A stretch of DNA of 64,000 nucleotides from an uncultured Alistipes sp. (GTDB taxonomy: Bacteria; Bacteroidota; Bacteroidia; Bacteroidales; Rikenellaceae): NCBI GenBank assembly GCA_944322005.1, contig CALUNL010000006.1, positions 62,001 through 126,000 on the forward strand, written 5' to 3'. Of the stretch, positions 45,125 to 53,032 are shown one piece after another. The translations under genes were made by a program, and so were the position numbers. How positions within the stretch are numbered: position 1 is the first letter of the stretch; each line of letters opens with the position of its first letter. The notes beneath the pieces were generated by a model that saw only the letters and a program-made list of their open reading frames with translations, did no database searches and was not told the origin of the DNA.

Positions 45125-45702
45125 TCGCGTATTATCTTCACCTCGCCTCCTTCGCCGAAGGCTATGATCGAACTCGGTTTGCCGGTCGGACGTCCCGCCA
45201 CGCGCGGGCTTACGACAAGGTCGACGCCCTCCGTAATCTCCTTCGAGATGTCGTCGAAACCCTTCGGCGACGGCTCTCCCGAGATGTTGGCCGAGGTCGA
45301 TACTATCGGTCGTCCGAAGCGGCGCAGCAGCTGCCGGCAGAACTCATGGTCGGGAACCCTTACGCCGAGCGTCCCCTCGTCCGGAATGAGGTTCGGTGCA
45401 AGTCCCGCAGCCCCCGGCAGGATGAGCGTAAGAGGCTTCGTCGCCATCTCCATAACCTCGAAGGCTATGGCCGGCGCCTTGTTCACGTAACGCACCACCA
45501 TGTCGGCATCGCGGCACAGCACAAGCATCGAGTGCTTGTTCACACTGCGTTTGAGGGTGTATATCCGCTCCACGGCTTCGGCATTCGTGGCGTCGCAGCC
45601 GAGTCCCCACACCGTGTCGGTGGGGTATAGTATGATGCCTCCGTCGCGCAATACGGCGGTCGCTGCATCGACCTGTTTTTCAAGTTCCTTTATACGGTCC
45701 AT
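45121..45702 (-). CDS. tsaC: L-threonylcarbamoyladenylate synthase (TsaC/Sua5)
   Basis: 193 residues from ATG 45702. It makes the threonylcarbamoyl-AMP used to modify A37 of ANN-decoding tRNAs. Conserved IILYPTDTVWGLGCDATN, YTLKRSVNKHSMLVL and TSANISGEPSP. The short form, without the Sua5 C-terminal domain. Last four bases overlap the thioesterase start. Confidence 0.92.
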   Translation of the reverse strand: MDRIKELEKQVDAATAVLRDGGIILYPTDTVWGLGCDATNAEAVERIYTLKRSVNKHSMLVLCRDADMVVRYVNKAPAIAFEVMEMATKPLTLILPGAAGLAPNLIPDEGTLGVRVPDHEFCRQLLRRFGRPIVSTSANISGEPSPKGFDDISKEITEGVDLVVSPRVAGRPTGKPSSIIAFGEGGEVKIIRE

Positions 45703-45708
45703 ATCGCT

Positions 45709-46092
45709 CTATCTCTTTTCGGGAAGTATCTCTATCCAGTAGTCGTCGGGGTCGTTGATGAAGTAGAGCCCCATGTCGTGGTTCTCGTAGCATATGCACC
45801 CCATCTGGCGGTGGTATTCGCGCACGGCATCGTAGTCGCCGGCCACGCGCAGGCAGAGGTGGCTCTCGTTCTCGCCCAGGTCGAACGGCGTCGCGGCATG
45901 GTCGCGCAGCCATGTCAGTTCGAGCAGGAACTGCCCGCTCCCGTCGCCGAGATATACCAGTTTGAAGGAGCCGTCGGAGGCCTCCTTGGTCTTCACTACC
46001 TTGAGCCCGAGCGCCTTGTCATAGAACTCGATGCTGCGTTCGAGATCGGTGACGTCGATGTTGAAGTGGTCGAATCTTCCCTTGATTTCCAT
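45709..46092 (-). CDS. VOC-family (glyoxalase I-like) protein
   Basis: 127 residues from ATG 46092; a longer upstream frame lacks support. Opens FDHFNIDVTDLERSIEFYDKALGLKVVK and ends MGLYFINDPDDYWIEILPE: the paired beta-alpha-beta-beta-beta modules of lactoylglutathione lyase-like proteins. Metal ligands His8 and Glu in WIEIL are in place. Possible methylglyoxal detoxification; the substrate is not certain. 6 bases before tsaC. Confidence 0.85.
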   Translation of the reverse strand: MEIKGRFDHFNIDVTDLERSIEFYDKALGLKVVKTKEASDGSFKLVYLGDGSGQFLLELTWLRDHAATPFDLGENESHLCLRVAGDYDAVREYHRQMGCICYENHDMGLYFINDPDDYWIEILPEKR

Positions 46093-46114
46093 TGTGTACG
46101 GTTTTTGTCCGGCA

Positions 46115-46122
46115 CAAAGGTA
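46115..46122 (-). promoter_or_regulatory. -7 element before the VOC-tsaC-thioesterase operon
   Basis: The minus strand reads TACCTTTG (46122-46115), fitting TAnnTTTG, 23 bases before the ATG. Confidence 0.45.
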
Positions 46123-46257
46123 GCAAATTTTACGGCAAGTTGTCCCTCCCGGCCACTGCAGCGTCTCTGAAACCAAGGCGATTCGGCATATTCGGCACAT
46201 ATTGCGGACGGCGGACGGAATATTGCAACGTTTTTTCGGAATTTCGACAGAATTTTA

Positions 46258-46265
46258 TAATTTTG
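46258..46265 (+). promoter_or_regulatory. -7 element before yebC
   Basis: TAATTTTG (46258-46265) fits TAnnTTTG, 43 bases before the yebC ATG. The T-rich stretch near 46231 is the only -33 candidate. Confidence 0.5.
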
Positions 46266-46308
46266 CGGAGCTTAACGTCAGAAAAGCAGAATAAAACATA
46301 CAAATATC

Positions 46309-47037
46309 ATGGGAAGAGCATTCGAATACCGCAAGGCGCGCAAACTCAAGCGTTGGGGAAACATGGCGCGCACATTCACGAAAATCGGAAAGGAGATTGA
46401 AATCGCAGTCAAGGCCGGCGGCCCTGACCCTTCCGGAAACACGCGTCTGCGAGTGCTTATCCAGAACGCCAAGGCGGAGAACATGCCGAAGGAGAATGTC
46501 GAGCGTGCAATCAAGCGTGCCATCTCCAAGGATACGGCCGACTACAAGGAGGTCATCTACGAGGGATACGGCCCTCACGGCATAGCCTTCCTCGTCGAGA
46601 CAGCGACCGACAACACCAACCGTACGGTGGCCAACGTCCGCATGTACTTCAACAAGTGCGGCGGTACGCTCGGAAACTCCGGCAGCGTGGGCTTCATGTT
46701 CGAGCACAAGTGCGTGTTCAAGTTCACGGTTCCGGCCGGAACGGATGCCGAGGAGCTCGAACTCGAGATGATCGACCTCGGAGTGGACGAATTCTACGCG
46801 GAGAGCGACGGCATTACGGTATATGCCCCTTACGAGTCGTTCGGAGCGATACAGAAGTGGCTCGACGACCACAAGTACGAAATCGTGTCCGGCGAGTCCG
46901 TGCGTATCCCGACCGATACCAAGGAGCTCGATACCGAGGGCCGCGAGTCCGTCGAGAAGCTCGTGGAGCGTCTGGAGGAGGACGACGACGTGGTGAACGT
47001 CTATCACAACATGGCCGAACCTGCCGAAGAGGAGTAG
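46309..47037 (+). CDS. yebC: YebC/PmpR-family regulator
   Basis: 242 residues from ATG 46309. The family start is MGRAFEYRKARKLKRWGNMARTF; the standard three domains follow (NTNRTVANVRMYFNKCGGTLGNSGSVGFMF, then VIDLG-like and ESVEKLVERLEEDDDV). YebC-type proteins act in translation relief or transcription control. Length is normal. A clean terminator follows. Cytoplasmic. Confidence 0.93.
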   Translation: MGRAFEYRKARKLKRWGNMARTFTKIGKEIEIAVKAGGPDPSGNTRLRVLIQNAKAENMPKENVERAIKRAISKDTADYKEVIYEGYGPHGIAFLVETATDNTNRTVANVRMYFNKCGGTLGNSGSVGFMFEHKCVFKFTVPAGTDAEELELEMIDLGVDEFYAESDGITVYAPYESFGAIQKWLDDHKYEIVSGESVRIPTDTKELDTEGRESVEKLVERLEEDDDVVNVYHNMAEPAEEE

Positions 47038-47056
47038 GCGGTCCGGTAAGGAAAAG

Positions 47057-47087
47057 GGCGGTGCGGATCTTTCGCACCGCCTTTTTT
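47057..47087 (+). terminator. Intrinsic terminator of yebC
   Basis: Stem GGCGGTGCG (47057-47065) with CGCACCGCC (47073-47081), then TTTTTT. Confidence 0.9.
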
Positions 47088-47127
47088 GTGCGTTGTGGGG
47101 ACGAGGCGGATCGATGACGCGTGACTC

Positions 47128-47159
47128 TTGCCGGATTCGGAAATAATTGCATATATTTG
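47128..47159 (+). promoter_or_regulatory. Promoter of crcB
   Basis: TTG (47128-47130), 21 bases, TATATTTG (47152-47159); the riboswitch begins about 14 bases later. Confidence 0.65.
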
Positions 47160-47172
47160 CAGCCGGAATACA

Positions 47173-47233
47173 ACGGCAATGGCATCTGCCTTAAACCGCC
47201 GCCCGTTCGGGACGTGCTGATGATGCCTGCGGA
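47173..47233 (+). promoter_or_regulatory. Fluoride riboswitch (crcB motif)
   Basis: GGCAATGGCATCTGCC, then TTAAACCGCC, an inner hairpin CCCGTTCGGG and GCTGATGATGCCTGC, in this order, matching the crcB-motif consensus (GGCGAUGG...GCC-AAAC-CGC...GCUGAUGxxGCCUxC). It lies in the leader of a CrcB-type fluoride exporter. The downstream stem CGGACGG/CCGTCCG (47303-47326) may be the expression platform. Confidence 0.85.
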
Positions 47234-47349
47234 AGGGACGGCTATTTGCCGCCCGCATGGCACATGGCGGTAACAGACATATACATAATCGTAAAATATT
47301 CGCGGACGGGTGCAGGTATCCGTCCGGAACCTTTAATCCCCGGTAAACC

Positions 47350-47724
47350 ATGCTGAAAACTGTTTTATGTATCGGCGCAGGGAGCTTTGTCGGCGGCGTG
47401 TCCCGATATCTTCTCTCGCGGTTCATCCACCTTCTGATACCGGTGTCGTTCCCGCTGGGGACGATGGCGGTGAATGTCGCGGGGTGCTTCGTCATAGGCC
47501 TGCTGTCGGGCCTTGCGGAGCGCGGCGGCCTTGCCGACGGTGACCTCAAGATGTTCCTCACGGTGGGTTTCTGCGGCGGATTCACCACATTTTCGACATT
47601 CGTGCAGGAGAACTATGCGATGTTCGGCCGCGGCGACTTCACCGCGTTCGTGCTCTACTCCGTCTCCAGCTTCGGACTCGGCCTGCTTGCCGCCCATTTC
47701 GGACGGGCCATAACGGTCGGATAG
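47350..47724 (+). CDS. crcB: Fluoride ion channel/exporter CrcB (Fluc)
   Basis: 124 residues from ATG 47350. A small four-helix membrane protein with GAGSFVGGVSRYLLSRF, NVAGCFVIGLLSG and the family signature GFCGGFTTFSTFVQENY. It releases toxic fluoride. A fluoride riboswitch upstream controls it. Length is normal. Its terminator is shared with the convergent head-GIN gene. Confidence 0.93.
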   Translation: MLKTVLCIGAGSFVGGVSRYLLSRFIHLLIPVSFPLGTMAVNVAGCFVIGLLSGLAERGGLADGDLKMFLTVGFCGGFTTFSTFVQENYAMFGRGDFTAFVLYSVSSFGLGLLAAHFGRAITVG

Positions 47725-47731
47725 ATATGGA

Positions 47732-47756
47732 AAAAGCCCGTCATGGACGGGCTTTT
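47732..47756. terminator. Bidirectional terminator between crcB and the head-GIN lipoprotein gene
   Basis: AAAAGCCCGTC and GACGGGCTTTT (11-bp stem) across a 3-base loop, between convergent genes. Confidence 0.85.
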
Positions 47757-47774
47757 GTGACGAACGGACGGCAA

Positions 47775-48191
47775 TCAGTTGCGCGGCGTTGTCTGCGAAC
47801 CGCCGGTATTGTTGACGTTCAGAATCGCAGGCGAACCGTCGTACGATATCGCCGAACCGCCGGATGCCGTGAAGTCGTCGTACTGTCCGAGGGATGCCGA
47901 TACGGTTACCTCGAGATCCTTGAAACGGTGTGCGTCCACGGTGAATATTACTTCGTCGCCGCGGATTTCAGCCTTTATGTATGGCTGTACGTTGCCGTGG
48001 GTGCGGATGACGGCCTTCCCGGCCGGAACGTCATCCGAAAGGATGAGCGTCATGCCGTCGCCTATCTCTATCTCGTTGATACTCTGCGGAATCTCTATCT
48101 CACGTTCCACAACTTCTCCTTCCGGCGTCAGGTAGTCGGTGCAGGAGGCTAAAGAGAGGGCCGCAATGGCAATGAACATTGATGCTTTCAT
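47775..48191 (-). CDS. Head-GIN domain lipoprotein (DUF2807-like), short form
   Basis: 138 residues from ATG 48191; a longer frame is rejected, since this start gives the lipobox ALSLASC. The body (SINEIEIGDGMTLILSDD, VQPYIKAEIRGDEVIFTV, VTVSASLGQYDDFTASGGSAI) is the right-handed beta solenoid start of head-GIN/DUF2807 putative autotransporter-adhesin-like proteins. About half the usual length, so shorter than most relatives. Confidence 0.7.
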   Translation of the reverse strand: MKASMFIAIAALSLASCTDYLTPEGEVVEREIEIPQSINEIEIGDGMTLILSDDVPAGKAVIRTHGNVQPYIKAEIRGDEVIFTVDAHRFKDLEVTVSASLGQYDDFTASGGSAISYDGSPAILNVNNTGGSQTTPRN

Positions 48192-48223
48192 GATTATTTC
48201 GGTATTTGTGTTTTTTCCGGCGG

Positions 48224-48231
48224 CAAAGGTA
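48224..48231 (-). promoter_or_regulatory. -7 element before the head-GIN gene
   Basis: The minus strand reads TACCTTTG (48231-48224), 32 bases before the ATG. Confidence 0.45.
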
Positions 48232-48241
48232 AAAAAATATA

Positions 48242-48249
48242 TATATTTG
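48242..48249 (+). promoter_or_regulatory. -7 element before rpiB
   Basis: TATATTTG (48242-48249), 103 bases before the rpiB ATG; no clear -33 TTTG. Confidence 0.45.
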
Positions 48250-48352
48250 TATCGGAAACGTGATTCGGCAGCTTGCGATATTTTTGCCGGGCCGTGCGTC
48301 ACTCTTGATTGACCCATAAACAAAAACCATAATATCTAAAACTATTAGTATC

Positions 48353-48811
48353 ATGAGAATCTGTATCGATTGCGATGATGCCGCGGTCAGGTTGAAGAAG
48401 ATCATTTTCGACCACCTCAAGGGCAAGAACATCGACATTACCGACCTGAACTACTCCGAGGGACGTGAGAACGCCCTGTATCCGGAGATCGGCTACAACC
48501 TTGCGAAGAAGATCCAGTCGGGCGAATACGACAGGGGAATCTGCATATGCGGAACGGGACTCGGCATGGCCATGATCGTGAACAAGGTGGAGGGCGTGTA
48601 TGCCGGTACATGCCACGACGTGTTCTCGGCCCAGAGACTCGTAAAGAGCAACAATGCGCAGGTGATAACGATGGGCGAGAGGGTCATAGGACCGGAACTT
48701 GCCAAAACCGTCATAGATGCATGGCTCGAATCGGAGTTTGCGGGCGGCGGTTCAGCACCGAAGGTAGCCCAGATGCATGAGTTGGAGAAGGAGTCGTTCC
48801 ACGGCAGATAG
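48353..48811 (+). CDS. rpiB: RpiB/LacAB-family sugar-phosphate isomerase
   Basis: 152 residues from ATG 48353. Family start MRICIDCDDAAVRLKKIIF; the active-site Cys loop GICICGTGLGMAMIVNKVEGVYAG, the His-region TCHDVFSAQRLVKSNNAQVITMGERVIG. It interconverts ribose 5-phosphate and ribulose 5-phosphate, or a related aldose/ketose pair; the exact sugar cannot be told. A single gene with its own terminator. Confidence 0.9.
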   Translation: MRICIDCDDAAVRLKKIIFDHLKGKNIDITDLNYSEGRENALYPEIGYNLAKKIQSGEYDRGICICGTGLGMAMIVNKVEGVYAGTCHDVFSAQRLVKSNNAQVITMGERVIGPELAKTVIDAWLESEFAGGGSAPKVAQMHELEKESFHGR

Positions 48812-48839
48812 CGACCGCTGCGGAACTTTGTAATGCATG

Positions 48840-48883
48840 CCGGCCGTGCGACATTCTGGTTATCGCACGGCCGGTGCTTTTTT
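48840..48883 (+). terminator. Intrinsic terminator of rpiB
   Basis: CCGGCCGTGCGA (48840-48851) pairs with TCGCACGGCCGG (48863-48874); TGC and TTTTTT follow. Confidence 0.88.
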
Positions 48884-48953
48884 GCCTATAAGGAGGTGTG
48901 CGCTTGCGCAATGCGTGCCGGCGCCGGCGGACTGTCTGCATCCGCCCATTCTC

Positions 48954-49922
48954 CTACAGTATGAGGTTGAACAGGTATCCGGAGAAGATGATGAAGAGCG
49001 TCACGGTGCCGAAGAATATGCCTATGAGCCTCCATGTCATTACCTTCTTGAGCATTGTCGCCTCCGGCAGCGACAGCCCGACTACGCCCATCATGAAGGC
49101 TATGGCCGTACCGAGCGGTATGCCCTTCGCCACGAATACCTGAACCACCGGCACTATGCCTGCGGCGTTGGCATACATCGGAACGGCGCATACGACGGCC
49201 ATGGGCACTGCCAAAGGGTTCTCCTTGGACATGTACTTCTCGAAAAATCCCTCCGGTACGAAGCCGTGCATGGCGGCTCCGACCCCTATTCCTATGAGTA
49301 CGTAGATTGCGACGCCGCGTACGATGCCTGCGGCATCACGCAGAATCGACGGCAGCCGTTCGGCAAATGTCATGCCTCCGCTGTTCCATCTCTCCGACTG
49401 CATCTCGGACGAAGCCTGCAGCTCCCTCACCCATGGGGAGAGATAGCGCTCCAGCCGGAACTGCCCGAGGACGGCACCTCCGATGGTGCCGAGAAGTATG
49501 CCGCTGACCACGTATACGGCCGTGGCGCGAACTCCGAACGTACCGAGGAACATGGCCACGGCAACCTCGTTCACGAGCGGCGATGTGATGAGAAATGCGA
49601 AGGTGACGCCGAGCGGTATCCCGCCCTTGACGAAGCCGATGAACAGCGGTATCGACGAGCAGGAGCAGAACGGTGTTACGGCTCCGAAAACGGATGCGAG
49701 CAGGTACTGCAGCCCGAAGAAGCGGTGCGAGGTGAGCCATTGGCGCAACCTTTCGACCGGGAAATAGGCGTTTATGACCCCCATTACGGCACTGATGGCG
49801 AACAGCAGGATGAATATCTTAAGGCTGTCGTAGACGAAAAAGTTGAGTGCGCTGCCGAAGCGCGTTCCGGCGTCAATGCCGAGCGTGTCGTACACAAGCC
49901 AGTCGGCAAATCTCTGAATCAT
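48954..49922 (-). CDS. ArsP-like permease
   Basis: 322 residues from ATG 49922, which overlaps the ArsG-like stop by four bases; a longer upstream frame is rejected. About eight membrane helices in two halves. VTPFCSCSSIPLFIGFVKGGIPLGVTFAFL carries the conserved Cys motif of ArsP/YraQ permeases, and ANAAGIVPVVQVFVAKGIPLGTAIAFMMG is the second half. Known ArsP proteins export trivalent organoarsenicals; the substrate here is inferred from the ArsG and ArsF neighbours. Confidence 0.8.
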   Translation of the reverse strand: MIQRFADWLVYDTLGIDAGTRFGSALNFFVYDSLKIFILLFAISAVMGVINAYFPVERLRQWLTSHRFFGLQYLLASVFGAVTPFCSCSSIPLFIGFVKGGIPLGVTFAFLITSPLVNEVAVAMFLGTFGVRATAVYVVSGILLGTIGGAVLGQFRLERYLSPWVRELQASSEMQSERWNSGGMTFAERLPSILRDAAGIVRGVAIYVLIGIGVGAAMHGFVPEGFFEKYMSKENPLAVPMAVVCAVPMYANAAGIVPVVQVFVAKGIPLGTAIAFMMGVVGLSLPEATMLKKVMTWRLIGIFFGTVTLFIIFSGYLFNLIL

Positions 49923-50632
49923 GCGTTTAAAATATATATGGTTGCGTAATAGATTCCTGTGGCGATGAACAGCAGCGCAACGATGCGGTTGAGCCATAAC
50001 TGCACCGTCCTGACGTGGCCGTAGAATCTGCCTATGCCGGCGGCGCTGTAGGACAGAATCCATGCGACGGCTGCAACCGGAAGGCCGGTGGCCGTGGCAA
50101 AGAGTACGGGCAGCAGGTAGCCTCCGCTTTCGGCGGCGGACATCGGAATCAGCATTCCGAAGTAGAATATCCCGCTTGTCGGGCAAAAGGCCATTGCGAA
50201 CATGGCGCCCAGCAGCAGCGGTTTCCACCGTCCGCGCAGGGAGGAGCCTGCGTTGCCGGCGTCGAACCCGAAACCGGGCAGGTTGAGCCTGTGCCCGAAG
50301 AGCATGAACAGGCCGATGATTATCATGGCCGGCGCAATGATGACATCACCCCAGCGGCCGAATACCTTCTCTACGGAGAATATGCTCGCTCCCTGTCGCA
50401 GCAGGGCTATCAGAACGGCCCCGAGCAACGTATATGCGACTATGCGCCCCAGCGTGTAGAGCAGCCCGTCAATGAAGATCCTGCGCCGGTCGGTTATCTC
50501 TTTCGAAAGGTAGCCGATGGCGGCGATGTTGGTGGCCAGGGGACACGGGCTGATGGCAGTCAGCAGCCCCAGCAGAAAGGCCGTAACTGCGGGAACCGAC
50601 GAATTGTCGAGCAGTGTCTGCAGGTATTCCAT
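49919..50632 (-). CDS. ArsG-like permease (CcdA/DsbD fold)
   Basis: 237 residues from ATG 50632. Six membrane helices; FLLGLLTAISPCPLATNIAAIGYLS and FAMAFCPTSGIFYFGMLIPMS hold the paired Cys-Pro motifs of CcdA/DsbD-type thiol-electron transporters. Matches the ArsG family found beside ArsF and ArsP in Bacteroidetes arsenical clusters. Overlaps the ArsP start. The arsF gene just upstream is only a remnant. Confidence 0.75.
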   Translation of the reverse strand: MEYLQTLLDNSSVPAVTAFLLGLLTAISPCPLATNIAAIGYLSKEITDRRRIFIDGLLYTLGRIVAYTLLGAVLIALLRQGASIFSVEKVFGRWGDVIIAPAMIIIGLFMLFGHRLNLPGFGFDAGNAGSSLRGRWKPLLLGAMFAMAFCPTSGIFYFGMLIPMSAAESGGYLLPVLFATATGLPVAAVAWILSYSAAGIGRFYGHVRTVQLWLNRIVALLFIATGIYYATIYILNA

Positions 50633-50634
50633 CT

Positions 50635-51617
50635 CTATTCGGCAAGAAATTTCTCGATTTCGGCCTTCAGTCCGGCCTTGAACTTTTCGGGGTTCGTGCG
50701 GGCGTTGGCGAATGCGAACTGCGTGAGGTCGTTCACACTCTCCTGCCCGTCATCGTGACGGTTGACAAGAAGCGATGACCATGTGACCTCATACCGGTCG
50801 GCCAGCTCCCCGTTGTCGGTGATATCGACAATGCGCAGCACCAGTGTGCTGTCGGCCAGCTGTGCCGCAAACTCCGACTCGATGACCTCTCCGATGATTG
50901 ACGGATCGGTGCAGGACTTTTCTATGTCGACAGTCAGCGTGTTGCGGTCAATGTCGGGAAGGTTGCGGATGTTTTTGATATGGATATTGCCGACTGGCTC
51001 CAGCCATACGGTCTGCCAGATTCCGCTGACTGGGGTATACCAGATGCCCTTAGGCTTCGTAACCTGTTTTCCACGTGATTGGAATCCCTTGTCGGTAGGG
51101 TCCAGAACCCGTACGACTATTGTGTTCTTGCCGTTGGTGTTTACGGCAGCTGTTATATCGAAAAAGAATGGGGTGAATCCGCCTTTGTGGGTGCCGACCT
51201 TGATGTTGTTTACCCATACGTCCGCCTGCCAGTCAACAGCGCCGAAATGCAGTATTATGTTTTGGTTCTTCCATTGCGATGGTATCTTGAAATCTCGCCT
51301 ATACCACAAGGCTTTATCCTTTCCGAGCCGTTTCTCGACTCCGGACAGTTGCGATTTCACCGCAAATGGAACAAGGATTGTCCCATCGAATTCCGTCGGC
51401 CGGGGTTGCGCGGACTCTGTTATTGCATACTCCCAATGTCCGTTCAGATTCGACCATTTGTCGCGTTCCATCATCGGTCGAGGGTACTCCTGCCAGGTTT
51501 TACCGCTTGTGAATACCTTCTCACCCCAGGTGGTTACGAGACTGTTTTTGCGTCAGCCGAAACAGGGGAGACGAGACAGATGACAAGATAAAGGCAAATA
51601 AATGATAACCGTTTCAT
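50635..51617 (-). pseudogene. Chimeric remnant: GH2 glycosidase 5' part (frameshifted) joined to arsF 3' part
   Basis: On the minus strand, ATG 51617 begins a signal peptide (RLSFICLYLVICLVSPVSADAK) that runs into a stop after 27 residues. One extra A in the run of five at 51549-51545 would restore a frame reading KNSLVTTWGEKVF straight into the open frame at 51474. That frame encodes a GH2 beta-sandwich (LWYRRDFKIPSQWKNQNIILHFGAVDWQADVWVNN; GIWQTVWLEPVGNI). Between ~50890 and 50925 it passes, in frame, into an ArsF-like C-terminus (FAAQLADSTLVLRIVDIT; EVTWSSLLVNR; TQFAFANARTNPEKFKAGL). The GH2 catalytic part and the arsF 5' part are missing. A rearrangement product; the 279-residue open frame may still be made. 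Confidence 0.75.
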
Positions 51618-52051
51618 AATTATATTGATGTTGGGTTGGTTTGTGCTACACCTGGTTTCTCGAAAGACCTTATTTGATTTTGGGACTGGGTAATCTGATT
51701 CGGACTGTTGGCAGGGGATCGGCATGGTGATCTTGTGATCAAATCCGTGTCTTGTAGATACCTTTTTATTTGTTATGTGACAAAATATGTGATACTTTTC
51801 TTTGAGAGAAAAGAAACGTTACGAAAAAAAGTTAATAAAACTTTGACATTGAAAAAACATAATCTGGCATAAATATGCCGGATTCGTGCCGCTGCAAGCA
51901 GAAGTTATGGCAATTTATATGTCTTGCCGGAGCGGTTGTTGGAGATGCCGGTCTTTGGGACCGTGCGGATCGGGGCCCGTTTTGCGACTTTCAATGGAGT
52001 TTTATGCATGGACCGGGTTGGTGACGATGACAAGGTATATACCCTATCTTC
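51618..52051. other. 434-base AT-rich region between the GH2 remnant and cfxA
   Basis: No gene is seen. It carries the terminator hairpin of cfxA (51851-51884) and otherwise low-complexity AT-rich sequence. Confidence 0.6.
51851..51884 (-). terminator. Likely terminator of cfxA
   Basis: AATCTGGCAT (51861-51870) pairs with ATGCCGGATT (51875-51884), one wobble pair; on the minus strand it is followed by ATG and TTTTTT. Confidence 0.65.
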
Positions 52052-53032
52052 TCAAGGCAAGCGCTGATCGGGAATGTCTCTGGACCCGGTCAATATAGAA
52101 TACACGACCGCCGATATATGTGCTACAAGTTGTGAGGACTGTGACTCGTTGCCCTTGAAGTCCTTGACAAACACAGCCAGTGTGTAGCGAGTGCCATTGG
52201 GCAGGCATATATAGGCTACATCATTGTGGGCCGCAAGAACACCGTTCTCATTTGTATAGCCCGAACCTGTTTTGTGGGCGATGGTGACCCCGTTCTTTCC
52301 GAGCAGCGGCGCAGATATTCTGTCCGTGCCTGTCATGCACTCTCGCAGGGCGTTCATGATGAAATCTTGTTTTTCGCCGCTGATAAGAGCGTCGACAAAC
52401 AGGCGGTTCATCAGTATTGCCGCACCAAGAGGTGACGTGTAGTTGGAGTATGCTTTATCGTGGTCGGCCGACATCTCTTCTTCCGTATAGGCTATGCGGA
52501 AACTTGAACGTGGGATGATTGTGGCAATGAAACTGTCGGTTTGAGCTGTGCCGACCATATTCCTGAACATGAAATTGCTGGCGTTGTTGTCGCTCTGAAT
52601 GAGGCTGTAGCGTAACAGATCCCTGACGGTCAATGATATGACCGGCTCCGTGTGATCTTTCATCATGGGACTCCAGGTGTCGGGATCGAGCCGGTCTCTG
52701 TCTATCGCTATCAGGGTGTCGAGAGAGGTCCCTTTGCCGTCGAATTCATTGCATAGTGCCAATGCCTGATGAACCTTAAATACGCTCATCATGGGATAGA
52801 CGCTCTTGTCGTTCACCTTTACGGTGTCGGTGTTGTTGATGATTACGGCAACGCCGATCTCGCCAGGAGATGAACTTGCTATTTTATATATGCTGTCAGT
52901 CAGAATTTTGGCCAATGGCACGCCTGTGTCCTCTTTTTTTGCCGATTCGGGAAAAGATAAGAAAGTTATGGCCGTGATGCAGGCCAGGACCGCACACGCG
53001 GCCGCCGTTTTCCAAACTCTGATCTTTGCCAT
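52052..53032 (-). CDS. cfxA: Class A beta-lactamase, CfxA family
   Basis: 326 residues from ATG 53032. N-terminal hydrophobic export segment. All class A motifs are present: S83-V-F-K86, S147-D-N149 and K254-T-G256. VNDKSVYPMMSVFKVHQALALCNEF, YTEEEMSADHDKAYSNYTSPLGA and VLAAHNDVAYICLPNGT are essentially as in CfxA, compared from memory, with scattered substitutions, so a diverged family member. Known CfxA enzymes hydrolyse cephalosporins and penicillins in the periplasm. Base composition is lower in GC than neighbours, and the locus is gene-poor, suggesting transfer. Confidence 0.92.
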   Translation of the reverse strand: MAKIRVWKTAAACAVLACITAITFLSFPESAKKEDTGVPLAKILTDSIYKIASSSPGEIGVAVIINNTDTVKVNDKSVYPMMSVFKVHQALALCNEFDGKGTSLDTLIAIDRDRLDPDTWSPMMKDHTEPVISLTVRDLLRYSLIQSDNNASNFMFRNMVGTAQTDSFIATIIPRSSFRIAYTEEEMSADHDKAYSNYTSPLGAAILMNRLFVDALISGEKQDFIMNALRECMTGTDRISAPLLGKNGVTIAHKTGSGYTNENGVLAAHNDVAYICLPNGTRYTLAVFVKDFKGNESQSSQLVAHISAVVYSILTGSRDIPDQRLP

